Assembly (NCBI GenBank): GCA_023405565.1
Contig: JAEXXW010000028.1
Location: forward strand, 1 to 5,626
Origin: Pseudomonadota bacterium
GTDB lineage: Bacteria; Pseudomonadota; Alphaproteobacteria; Rhizobiales; Xanthobacteraceae
Reading direction: 5' to 3'
DNA length: 5,626 nucleotides
Under the pieces are notes generated by a model. The model did not search any database. It was not told the DNA's origin and worked only from the letters and a program-made list of their open reading frames with translations. Shown piece after piece: positions 1 to 5,626 of the stretch (position 1 is its first letter; every line of letters begins with the position of its first letter). The translations under genes were made by a program, and so were the position numbers.

Positions 1-1
1 T

Positions 2-892
2 CCAGGTGGACTGCTGCGGCTTGAATTGCTCAGCAAAATTCCGTTCCTGGCCCCTCTGTCTCGTGAGCATCATGAGCATGTGCGGGTTGCGAGCCAGCCA
101 GGCAAAGAGCCGCCGTTGTTTGATTTCAAGCGGGAGAGCGAGGCTGCAGAAAACGAGTTCGTACTGAGGGCTCAGAATGTCTCCATGCGGTTCGGCGGTA
201 ATCTTGCGGTGAACGATGTCAGCTTCGACGTCCGTCCCGGCGAGGTGATCGGTCTTGTGGGACCGAACGGGTCGGGCAAGACGACTCTCTTCAATTGCAT
301 CTCGAAAGTTTATGAGCCGACCGGTGGTGAGATTACGCTCGCCGGTGTGAAACTTGGGCCAAAGCGTCGTGACGAGGTGGCCCGTCTTGGTATCGGGCGT
401 AGCTATCAAAATCCCCGGCCGTTTGGCGATCTGACGGTGACCGAGAATATTGCGATCGCGTTGATGTTCCGTGGCATTCAGCCTCGCGGCTACCGGGAGG
501 CTTTGCATGAGGCTCAGTACTTCGCGGAGTTTGCCGGCCTCGGGGACAAGCTCGAAATCCAGGCGGACAAGCTGTCATTGCAGGATAAGAAGGTGCTGGA
601 GTTCGCGCGTGCGTTGGCCAGTGCTCCACGTTTGCTGCTAGTCGACGAAGTTGCGTCGGGACTGACGCCGGCAGAGGTGCGGCGATTCATCGGCCTGTTG
701 CGGTTGGCGCGCGATCGCTATGGCGTCACGATCATTTGGGTCGAACATATCTTCTGGGCTCTCTCGGAGATCGTCGACCGGGTCGTCGTGCTCGAAAGTG
801 GAACCAAGCTGATGGAAGGCAGCATCAGCGATGTAGTCAAGGATGAGCGTGTTCAGGCAGCCTATTTCGGCACGCGAGGAGCTGCCGCATGA
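2..892 (+). CDS. livG: LivG-type ABC transporter ATPase, 5'-partial, probably the C-terminal half of a LivM-LivG permease-ATPase fusion
   Basis: This is a cytoplasmic ATPase domain of a branched-chain amino acid/amide (HAAT, Liv-type) importer; it hydrolyses ATP to drive uptake through LivH/LivM permeases. The frame has no stop back to base 2, so 296 residues are visible. Counting from base 2, residues 1-8 (PGGLLRLE) resemble the RPxGL tail that ends many LivM permeases, residues 9-52 look like a linker, and the ATPase domain starts near residue 53. Visible motifs are Walker A GPNGSGKT (87-94), Q-loop Gln136, Walker B LLLVDE (Asp215, Glu216) and switch His249. The ABC signature is LSLQD (191-195) instead of LSxGQ. 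A stand-alone LivG normally starts just before the first strand of the ATPase domain. Here no ATG exists in that region, and the TTG at 26 has no convincing ribosome site, so a start outside the window is preferred. The stop overlaps livF by 4 bases. The family is certain; the fusion is an inference. Confidence 0.9.
   Translation, partial: PGGLLRLELLSKIPFLAPLSREHHEHVRVASQPGKEPPLFDFKRESEAAENEFVLRAQNVSMRFGGNLAVNDVSFDVRPGEVIGLVGPNGSGKTTLFNCISKVYEPTGGEITLAGVKLGPKRRDEVARLGIGRSYQNPRPFGDLTVTENIAIALMFRGIQPRGYREALHEAQYFAEFAGLGDKLEIQADKLSLQDKKVLEFARALASAPRLLLVDEVASGLTPAEVRRFIGLLRLARDRYGVTIIWVEHIFWALSEIVDRVVVLESGTKLMEGSISDVVKDERVQAAYFGTRGAAA
876..881 (+). promoter_or_regulatory. Ribosome binding site of livF
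   Basis: GAGGAG lies inside the last codons of the upstream livG-type gene, 7 bases before the livF ATG at 889. This is a strong Shine-Dalgarno match at good spacing. It supports the ATG that overlaps the upstream stop (ATGA) and suggests translational coupling. Confidence 0.75.
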
Positions 893-1596
893 TCGAGCTT
901 GATAACATTGTCGTCAAACACGGCAGCATGACTGCCCTATGGGGTGTTTCGCTGCAAGTGAAGGAAGGCGAGCGGATCGGTCTCCTCGGCGCGAATGGGG
1001 CGGGCAAGAGCACGACGCTCGGTGCCATCATGGGGCTTTATCCGCCCGAATCCGGTTCGATCCGGTTTCTCGGTAAGGACATCACCCGTCATACACCGGC
1101 GCAGAACGTCGAAGGCGGGATTGCTTTAGTGGCCGAGGGGCGCCGGCTGTTCCAGCAGATGAGCGTTCAAGAAAATCTTGAAATGGGGGCCTACGCGCGT
1201 GAAGCGCGCAAGTCCGTCAAACAACAGCTAGATAAGGTCTATACTCTTTTCCCGATCCTGAAAGAAAAGCGCTCACAGCCTGCCGGCCAGCTCAGCGGCG
1301 GTCAACAGCAGATGGTGGCTATCGGCCGAGCGCTGATGGCAAAACCCACGCTGTTGTTGCTGGACGAGCCCTTCCTTGGTGTGGCGCCGATCGTGATCGG
1401 CACTGTCTTTGATGCGCTTCGTATTATTGCCGATGAGGGGACGACCATTGTCCTGGTGGAGCAGAATATCCACCGGGCTTTTGAGTTCGTTGGCCGCGCC
1501 TATGTGGTCGAAAATGGTCGCGTCATCATGGAAGGCACGGGGCCGCAGATCCTGGAAGATCCTGATTTTTCATCGAAGTTTCTCGGCATGGAGTGA
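889..1596 (+). CDS. livF: LivF-type branched-chain amino acid/amide ABC transporter ATPase
   Basis: This is the second ATPase of the Liv-type importer and should form a heterodimer with the LivG domain on the cytoplasmic face of the permease. At 235 residues it has the normal full length for LivF. Visible motifs are Walker A GANGAGKS (34-41), the LivF hallmark AEGRRLF with Glu83 at the Q-loop position, a consensus signature LSGGQQ (135-140), Walker B LLLLDE (Asp159, Glu160), and VEQN with Gln192 where most ABC ATPases have the switch histidine. The Glu and Gln substitutions are normal for LivF; E. coli LivF also has VPEGRR and VEQN. The D-loop region reads DEPFLGVAP, with Phe162 where Ser is usual. 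The start is the ATG overlapping the livG stop by 4 bases, preceded by GAGGAG. It is the last gene of the operon; no periplasmic binding-protein gene follows it in the window. Confidence 0.95.
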   Translation: MIELDNIVVKHGSMTALWGVSLQVKEGERIGLLGANGAGKSTTLGAIMGLYPPESGSIRFLGKDITRHTPAQNVEGGIALVAEGRRLFQQMSVQENLEMGAYAREARKSVKQQLDKVYTLFPILKEKRSQPAGQLSGGQQQMVAIGRALMAKPTLLLLDEPFLGVAPIVIGTVFDALRIIADEGTTIVLVEQNIHRAFEFVGRAYVVENGRVIMEGTGPQILEDPDFSSKFLGME

Positions 1597-1711
1597 GGAT
1601 TTTTTCTCGTTTATGGCGTTCAGTATCTTTAAATTTGCTGTCATTGACTAAGTGCGGGCATCCGCCGCAAACGCAGTGTGTTGGTCACAGCGATGTCGAT
1701 CAGCACGATGC
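1597..1711. other. Intergenic region between convergent operons
   Basis: These 115 bases separate the livF stop from the stop of the minus-strand tctC-like gene. A run of six T follows the livF stop at 1600-1605, but no convincing stem precedes it. A weak 5-bp stem (TGCGG/CCGCA, 1653-1657 with 1665-1669, 7-base loop) has no T tract behind it. Nothing here codes convincingly for protein, and no classical intrinsic terminator is clear, so termination may be Rho-dependent or use the hairpin in the end of the neighbouring gene. Confidence 0.6.
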
Positions 1712-2698
1712 TTATTCAGGCCGGACATTGCCGGCCTTGACGATCTCAGCCCACCGCGCCACTTCGGATGTGACGAATGCTTGGGATTCCGCCGGTGTGC
1801 TGCCGCTGACATGAAACCCTTGCGAAGCGAAGAAATTCTTCACGTCATTGCTTTCCATCACCGCCCGAACGTCTTTGCTCAATCGGTCAACGATGGCCGG
1901 CGGCGTACCAGCCGGAGCAAACAGGCCTTGCCAGGAAAGCACTTCAAAGCCCGGTAGCCCGGCTTCATCGATGGTCGGAACATCGGGAAGAAGCGGATTG
2001 CGGCTTTTCGAGGTGACGGCGATAGCGCGGATCGTGCCGGCACGGACTTGTGGCAGAACTACCAGCAGATCTCCAAACATGGCCTTGATTTGCCCCGCCA
2101 TAAGGTCGGTGAGGGCGAGGGCCGATCCGCGATAGGGCACGTGAACGAGTTTTGTATCCGCCTTGAGATCAAACATGACGCCGGTCAAATGCATCGAGGT
2201 GCCATTGCCCGGTGTGCCATAAGTCAGGGTGTTTGGTTGTGCCTTGGCGAGTGCGATGAATTCGGCGAGGGTTTTCGCGGGTACGGATGGATGCGCCACC
2301 AGAACCAGAGGAGCTGTCACCACAAGTGACACTGCCGCAAAGTCCCGTTGTGGCTGATAAGACAAGTTCGGAAAAAGACTCGGCGCAACGCCATGCGTGC
2401 CGGTCACACCCATGAGCAGCGTGTATCCATCCGGCGCGGATTTGGCCACGTAGTCCGACCCAATGGTGCCGCCGGCACCACCACGATTTTCAACAATCAC
2501 AGGCTGGCCGAGGCGTGCTCTGAGCCCCTCCGCGAGCTGCCGGGCGAGCACATCCGTGCTGCCTCCGGCAGCAAAAGGGACAACAAGTCTGATGGGCTGC
2601 GACGGCCAGGTCTGCGTCTGCGCTTGTGTTGTCACATGGCTCGTGGCCAGCGCCAGGCTGGACAATCCAGTCATCAATGCTTGGCGACGCGTCAGCAT
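1712..2698 (-). CDS. Bug/TctC-family tripartite tricarboxylate transporter substrate-binding protein
   Basis: This is an exported periplasmic solute-binding protein of 328 residues, the usual length for the family. The N-terminus MLTRRQALMTG, followed by a hydrophobic stretch and TQA-QTQ (likely cleavage after Ala26), is a signal peptide with a twin-arginine-like TRRQALM motif, so Tat export is possible. Family marks are PFAAGGSTDVLAR (41-53), ENRGGAGGTIG (70-80), YGTPGNGTSMHL (160-171), HVPYRGSALALTDLMAGQI (186-204) and FAPAGTPPAIVDRL (260-273). Members usually bind carboxylates or similar small compounds, either for a TctAB permease or as orphan binding or sensing proteins; neither tctA nor tctB is in the window. 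The ATG overlaps the hyuB stop by 7 bases and has AAGGA 8 bases upstream, so the gene is probably the third of a hyuA-hyuB-tctC operon. The ligand cannot be read from the sequence. Confidence 0.93.
   Translation of the reverse strand: MLTRRQALMTGLSSLALATSHVTTQAQTQTWPSQPIRLVVPFAAGGSTDVLARQLAEGLRARLGQPVIVENRGGAGGTIGSDYVAKSAPDGYTLLMGVTGTHGVAPSLFPNLSYQPQRDFAAVSLVVTAPLVLVAHPSVPAKTLAEFIALAKAQPNTLTYGTPGNGTSMHLTGVMFDLKADTKLVHVPYRGSALALTDLMAGQIKAMFGDLLVVLPQVRAGTIRAIAVTSKSRNPLLPDVPTIDEAGLPGFEVLSWQGLFAPAGTPPAIVDRLSKDVRAVMESNDVKNFFASQGFHVSGSTPAESQAFVTSEVARWAEIVKAGNVRPE
1718..1737. repeat. Short GC-rich inverted repeat at the 3' end of the tctC-like gene
   Basis: AGGCCGG and CCGGCCT form a perfect 7-bp stem with a 6-base loop (ACATTG), ending 4 bases before the stop codon in the direction of the minus-strand gene. 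No T tract follows on either strand, so it is not a canonical intrinsic terminator. It could stabilise the 3' end of the transcript or be a chance product of GC-rich coding sequence. Confidence 0.3.
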
Positions 2699-4323
2699 GT
2701 CGAAGATCCTTGTGCAAGAGATGAAGAGGGTGAGTGCCAGCCGCCGCCACCTGCTGTTTCGATGACGAGCAGGTCTCCGGCGTTCCAGACAAAGCGTGCC
2801 TTGGATGCGAGCGCCTCGATTTCTCCGGTGCTGCGCTCGATCCAGGCTGCAGACGGCGCACCATCGCCGCCGCCCTGCGCACCGGACGCACCGCGCTTAT
2901 GCCGTTCGCCGCGGTAGGACACCATCGCGCTGCCTTCCAGCAGCCGATAGGCGCGATGGATGCCATCACCACCCGCGTGCCGTCCGGGGCCGCCCGAGCC
3001 TCGGCGACGCATCACCGCTTCGACGCGGATCGGGGCCGTGGTCTCCAATACCTCTGCGGGCAGATTGCGCGCATTGCTGACATCGGTGGAAATTCCTGAA
3101 ACACCTGGCCCAGCGGGGCCGCCACCCGCGCCGCTCGCAATGATCTCGGTGAAGAACCAGCCACGCCCCGCAGCATCCTTGCCGCCAGCCGACAGAACAA
3201 CCGCGACAGCACCATTCGACGCATTGGCTGAATCGGCTTCGGCCAGGCGTGACATTGCAGTGAGCATAGCATTGCATGCCAGCTTCACCGTCGCGGTCCG
3301 CGCGTTGACCGCTGCGGGGAAGCGCGGGTTGACCACGCTGCCTTCCGGCAGTTTCAATGTGATGTGAGCGAGCACGCCATGGTTCGGCGGCGCCGCCGGA
3401 GCCAGATGGCGCATGACTGCGAATGCCGCAGCGACGAGACCAGACGGGGCGGCATTGACCGGCCCGATTGTCTGTGGGGACGAACCGTCAAAGTCGATTT
3501 CAAGCCGCGGGTTGTCGCTGCCACCGCTTTTGCGGAGCGTGACGCGCAGCGGCACAGGTTCTTCGCTCAATCCGTCGCCATCGAGCGCATCGTCGACGAC
3601 GACGACATCGTCCCGCAACCGACTTAATGCCGCTTGCGTTATCTGGCCTGCGTGTTGGAGCAGTGCTTCGCTCGCCTGCGCAAATGCGGTGGGACCCATT
3701 GACCGGAGCAGGTTGCCAATTTCCCGTGCACCCAGTGAGACGGCCGCCCATTGCGCACCCAAATCTCCGCGCAGGAGATCGGGCGTGCGGCTGTTGGCGG
3801 CGAGAATTGCTGCGATGCCGGCATCTTCCTTACCGTGTCGTCGCCATTGTACGGGAGGGATGCGCAAACCCTCATGGAATATCTCGCGTGCGTCGGGCGG
3901 AACGGACCCTGCCGCCAAGCCGCCGACGTCCTGATGATGAAGAATGGTCGCCGCGAGGGCCACAGTATGATGATGAGCGCGGACCGGGCGAACAACAATG
4001 ATATCCGGCAGATGAGTGCCGCCGGACCATGGGTCGTTTTGCAGGAATCCGTCGCCTTCTTGCATTGCATCGGCCGGGAATACGTCGAGGAGTCCGCGCA
4101 CTGCAGGGATCATGCCACCGAGCAGCAGCGGGAGTGAACTGGCCTGGGCGAGCACCCGGCCGTCCGGCAGGAATAAAGCGGCCGCACAATCCATCCCTTC
4201 GCGCGCTACGACCGAACAGGCGGCACAAAGCAACGAATCCTGCATGCGGTCGGCGAGGCCTTCCAGCGAGATGCGGAAAATTTCATGCGCTGCCGCGGCG
4301 CGGATCGCGTCACGTTCGTTCAT
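2692..4323 (-). CDS. hyuB: Hydantoinase/oxoprolinase family subunit B (HyuB-like)
   Basis: This is the B subunit of a two-subunit, ATP-dependent cytoplasmic enzyme of the hydantoinase/5-oxoprolinase/acetone carboxylase superfamily; with HyuA it would open a cyclic amide or carboxylate a ketone-type substrate. At 543 residues it is full length. Family blocks are NDPWSGGTHLPDI (96-108), HHQDVGG (129-135), EGLRIPPV (151-158), NSRTPDLLRGDLGAQ (177-191), DFDGSSPQTIGPVNA (277-291), EGSVVNPRFPAAVNAR (327-342) and the closing TAGGGGWHSP (523-532). The start at 4323 is chosen because its ATG overlaps the hyuA stop (ATGA) and the following MNERDAIRAAAAHEIF looks like a family N-terminus. The frame stays open for 53 more codons to 4482, but those residues overlap hyuA and look unlike the family. 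Only a weak GGA precedes this ATG, so translation probably depends on coupling to hyuA. The exact substrate is unknown. Confidence 0.93.
   Translation of the reverse strand: MNERDAIRAAAAHEIFRISLEGLADRMQDSLLCAACSVVAREGMDCAAALFLPDGRVLAQASSLPLLLGGMIPAVRGLLDVFPADAMQEGDGFLQNDPWSGGTHLPDIIVVRPVRAHHHTVALAATILHHQDVGGLAAGSVPPDAREIFHEGLRIPPVQWRRHGKEDAGIAAILAANSRTPDLLRGDLGAQWAAVSLGAREIGNLLRSMGPTAFAQASEALLQHAGQITQAALSRLRDDVVVVDDALDGDGLSEEPVPLRVTLRKSGGSDNPRLEIDFDGSSPQTIGPVNAAPSGLVAAAFAVMRHLAPAAPPNHGVLAHITLKLPEGSVVNPRFPAAVNARTATVKLACNAMLTAMSRLAEADSANASNGAVAVVLSAGGKDAAGRGWFFTEIIASGAGGGPAGPGVSGISTDVSNARNLPAEVLETTAPIRVEAVMRRRGSGGPGRHAGGDGIHRAYRLLEGSAMVSYRGERHKRGASGAQGGGDGAPSAAWIERSTGEIEALASKARFVWNAGDLLVIETAGGGGWHSPSSSLAQGSSTC
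2707..2711 (-). promoter_or_regulatory. Ribosome binding site of the tctC-like gene
   Basis: On the minus strand AAGGA lies 8 bases before the ATG at 2698, inside the last codons of hyuB. It supports that start codon and a coupled translation of hyuB and the binding protein. Confidence 0.65.
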
Positions 4324-5626
4324 GCCGGTGAGTCCGTAACGGTGAGCAACAGGGTGGCATCCGGCAAAACCTCGCACAGCCATCCCGGCGGCAGCCAAAT
4401 TGTGGTGTCGATTGCATCGATCAGCGCCGGACCTGACAACCACGCGCCAGCCGGTAGTGATGTGCGTTCCGAGACCGGGCACGATGTTGTCGGATCAGTC
4501 GCAAGAAGCCTTTGTTGTGTCGGATGGTTCGGTGTTTTGTTCCTGGCCGTATCGAATTTTAGATCGGCATTGTCCTCGAAAGACAGTGTTGCGATGCTAC
4601 GCAATGCGAGAATGCGGCGCCTCGTTTCGAAAGCGTGGCCGCGCACACGTTCGTGCAACGAGTCAAACCGTGCCGCGAGAGCTATTGCGTCGTCCTGTTC
4701 GCGAACGAATGTAATCGCCAGGCTGTGTCCCTGGCCTTGGTAGCAGACATCAAGCTCATGATGTACCGCCGCCGTACAATTGCCGCCCGACCATTGCATC
4801 AGTGTTTGCCGTAAACGGGCGGCATCTTCGGCTGCGAGATCAGCCAGAATGTTGATTGATGCCGGCTCAAGCGGCATGTCGATCGGCCGTTCTGTTTGCT
4901 CGCAGAGTCCAACATGCATCAGGCCACCAGCGGCAAGAACGCCGGAGGCGCGCGGCACAATCACGGTTCGGCATCCGACACGATCTGCGATCTCGGCGGC
5001 ATGGAGTGCGCCACCGCCGCCTGCTGCGACCAGCACCGCGTCCCGCGGATCGAGCCCGCGCGATAGCGCCTTGCGCCGGACCGCTTCTGCCATCATGGCT
5101 TCGGCCACCTTCACAGCATCGAACGAAATGGCCGGAGCATCCTGCTCCTCGATGCCGAGTCCGTTCATCATCGCATCGAGCGCAGGCTGACGATCAAGTA
5201 TCAGATTGGCACCCAGTCTTGGGGGCAGCAGACCTGCGAGCAGAGCCGCATCGGGCAGGGTCGGTGCGTGACCTCCTCGCCCGAAACAGGCGGGCCCAGG
5301 CGAACTCCCGGCTGAGTGTGGTCCGACACGCAGCAATCCGCCAACCATCTGAAGAAGCGAGCCACCGCCGACAGGTACGGACGTGACATCCGCGGACGGC
5401 ACGCGCACATCCAGCCGACCGAGCCTCAGTTCATTAGAGTTGAGCACCGCACCCTCGGCAACGAGACAGATGTCCGTGGTTGTCCCGCCGACATCGAGGC
5501 CAATCGCCGGCCGGGCCCCGGAGACATGGCGTACCGCGCCATCTCGAATGGCGTGCGCAGCCGCTGCGGGACCGGACATGGCGAGCGTTAAGGGTGCTGT
5601 TGCGCTTTTCGCAGAGGGAGCAAGAC
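4320..5626 (-). CDS. hyuA: Hydantoinase/oxoprolinase family subunit A (HyuA-like), 5'-partial
   Basis: This is the ATP-binding A subunit, with an actin-like (ASKHA) fold, that partners HyuB. The first complete codon is at 5624-5622 and 434 residues are visible. HyuA proteins are usually about 650-700 residues, so roughly the first third, the N-terminal Hydant_A_N part, lies beyond the right edge. Counting from that codon, visible family blocks are APLTLAMSGPAAAA (10-23), DVGGTTTDI (44-52, a phosphate-binding-type motif), PVGGGSLLQM (84-93), VGPHSAGSSPGPACFGRGG (100-118), AAGGGGALHA (200-209, where the family often has FGGAGPLHA), PRASGVLAAGGL (224-235), LDVCYQGQG (291-299) and GPALIDAIDTTIWLPPGW (398-415). 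The ATG at 5579 is an internal Met just before the SGPAA motif and not the start, because upstream codons stay open and match the family. The stop overlaps hyuB by 4 bases. 5-oxoprolinase, N-methylhydantoinase and ketone-carboxylase relatives cannot be told apart here. Confidence 0.93.
   Translation of the reverse strand, partial: LAPSAKSATAPLTLAMSGPAAAAHAIRDGAVRHVSGARPAIGLDVGGTTTDICLVAEGAVLNSNELRLGRLDVRVPSADVTSVPVGGGSLLQMVGGLLRVGPHSAGSSPGPACFGRGGHAPTLPDAALLAGLLPPRLGANLILDRQPALDAMMNGLGIEEQDAPAISFDAVKVAEAMMAEAVRRKALSRGLDPRDAVLVAAGGGGALHAAEIADRVGCRTVIVPRASGVLAAGGLMHVGLCEQTERPIDMPLEPASINILADLAAEDAARLRQTLMQWSGGNCTAAVHHELDVCYQGQGHSLAITFVREQDDAIALAARFDSLHERVRGHAFETRRRILALRSIATLSFEDNADLKFDTARNKTPNHPTQQRLLATDPTTSCPVSERTSLPAGAWLSGPALIDAIDTTIWLPPGWLCEVLPDATLLLTVTDSPA

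Noticed and set aside
26..892. TTG at 26 as the true start of the LivG protein
   Set aside because: The frame is open upstream to the window edge, the upstream residues look like a LivM tail, and no good ribosome site is placed for this TTG.
1644..1649. TTGACT resembling a -35 box in the intergenic region
   Set aside because: No matching -10 box follows at suitable spacing, and no plus-strand gene lies downstream.
1593..1957. Small plus-strand frames after livF (1593-1814, 1652-1957)
   Set aside because: They run into the antisense of the tctC-like gene, have no ribosome site of note and no recognisable product.
3385..3398. 14-base perfect palindrome CGGCGGCGCCGCCG
   Set aside because: It falls in Ala/Pro codons inside hyuB and is expected by chance in GC-rich coding sequence.
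3590..3612. GAC-type microsatellite-like run
   Set aside because: It encodes a Val/Asp-rich stretch in hyuB, is short, and is explained by codon use.
2348..3934. Long plus-strand open frames opposite hyuB and tctC (for example 2348-2917 and 3413-3934)
   Set aside because: They are antisense to genes with clear family motifs, are rich in Arg, Pro and Ser as expected for shadow frames in GC-rich DNA, and show no recognisable domain.
4324..4482. A 53-codon N-terminal extension of hyuB
   Set aside because: The extension overlaps the coding end of hyuA and does not look like the family. The ATG at 4323 overlaps the hyuA stop in the typical ATGA fashion.
4856..5386. Plus-strand open frame opposite hyuA
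   Set aside because: Its composition is typical of a shadow frame (rich in Arg and Ala), and the opposite strand has strong HyuA motifs.
5577..5579. ATG at 5579 as the start of hyuA
   Set aside because: It is an internal Met directly before the SGPAA motif, which lies well inside HyuA proteins. Upstream codons remain open and match the family.

Overview
The window reads as an ordinary proteobacterial accessory-metabolism locus. It is GC-rich and densely packed, with 4-7 base gene overlaps. The style of the transporter genes (a Liv-type ABC system whose ATPase appears fused to a permease, plus a Bug/TctC solute-binding protein) suggests an alphaproteobacterium, perhaps of the Bradyrhizobium/Rhizobiales kind. 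That is an inference from gene style, not a taxonomic proof.

Layout. Bases 2-1596, plus strand: the end of a branched-chain-amino-acid-type (HAAT/Liv) ABC transporter operon. It holds a LivG-type ATPase whose reading frame runs off the left edge and seems to continue from a LivM permease tail, followed by a LivF-type ATPase overlapping it by 4 bases. Bases 1597-1711: a short intergenic stretch between convergent operons, with no gene. Bases 1712-5626, minus strand (read right to left): hyuA (its 5' part lies outside the window), hyuB and a tctC-like gene, joined by a 4-base and a 7-base overlap. They therefore look like one translationally coupled operon whose promoter lies beyond the right edge.

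How the genes may work together. HyuA and HyuB are the two subunits of a hydantoinase/oxoprolinase-family enzyme. Characterised members perform ATP-dependent ring opening of 5-oxoproline or N-methylhydantoin-type substrates, or ATP-dependent carboxylation of ketones; the sequence alone does not fix the substrate. The TctC-like protein should bind a small, probably carboxylated, compound in the periplasm. The Liv system imports amino acids, amides or similar compounds. A shared catabolic theme, with uptake of an amide or cyclic amide followed by ATP-dependent hydrolysis, is plausible but is inferred from proximity only.

No RNA genes, mobile elements, CRISPR arrays or clear new system were found. 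The points most worth a second look are the probable LivM-LivG fusion, the degenerate ABC signature of the LivG domain (which gives an asymmetric ATPase pair), and the tight coupling of an orphan TctC-type binding protein to hyuAB.
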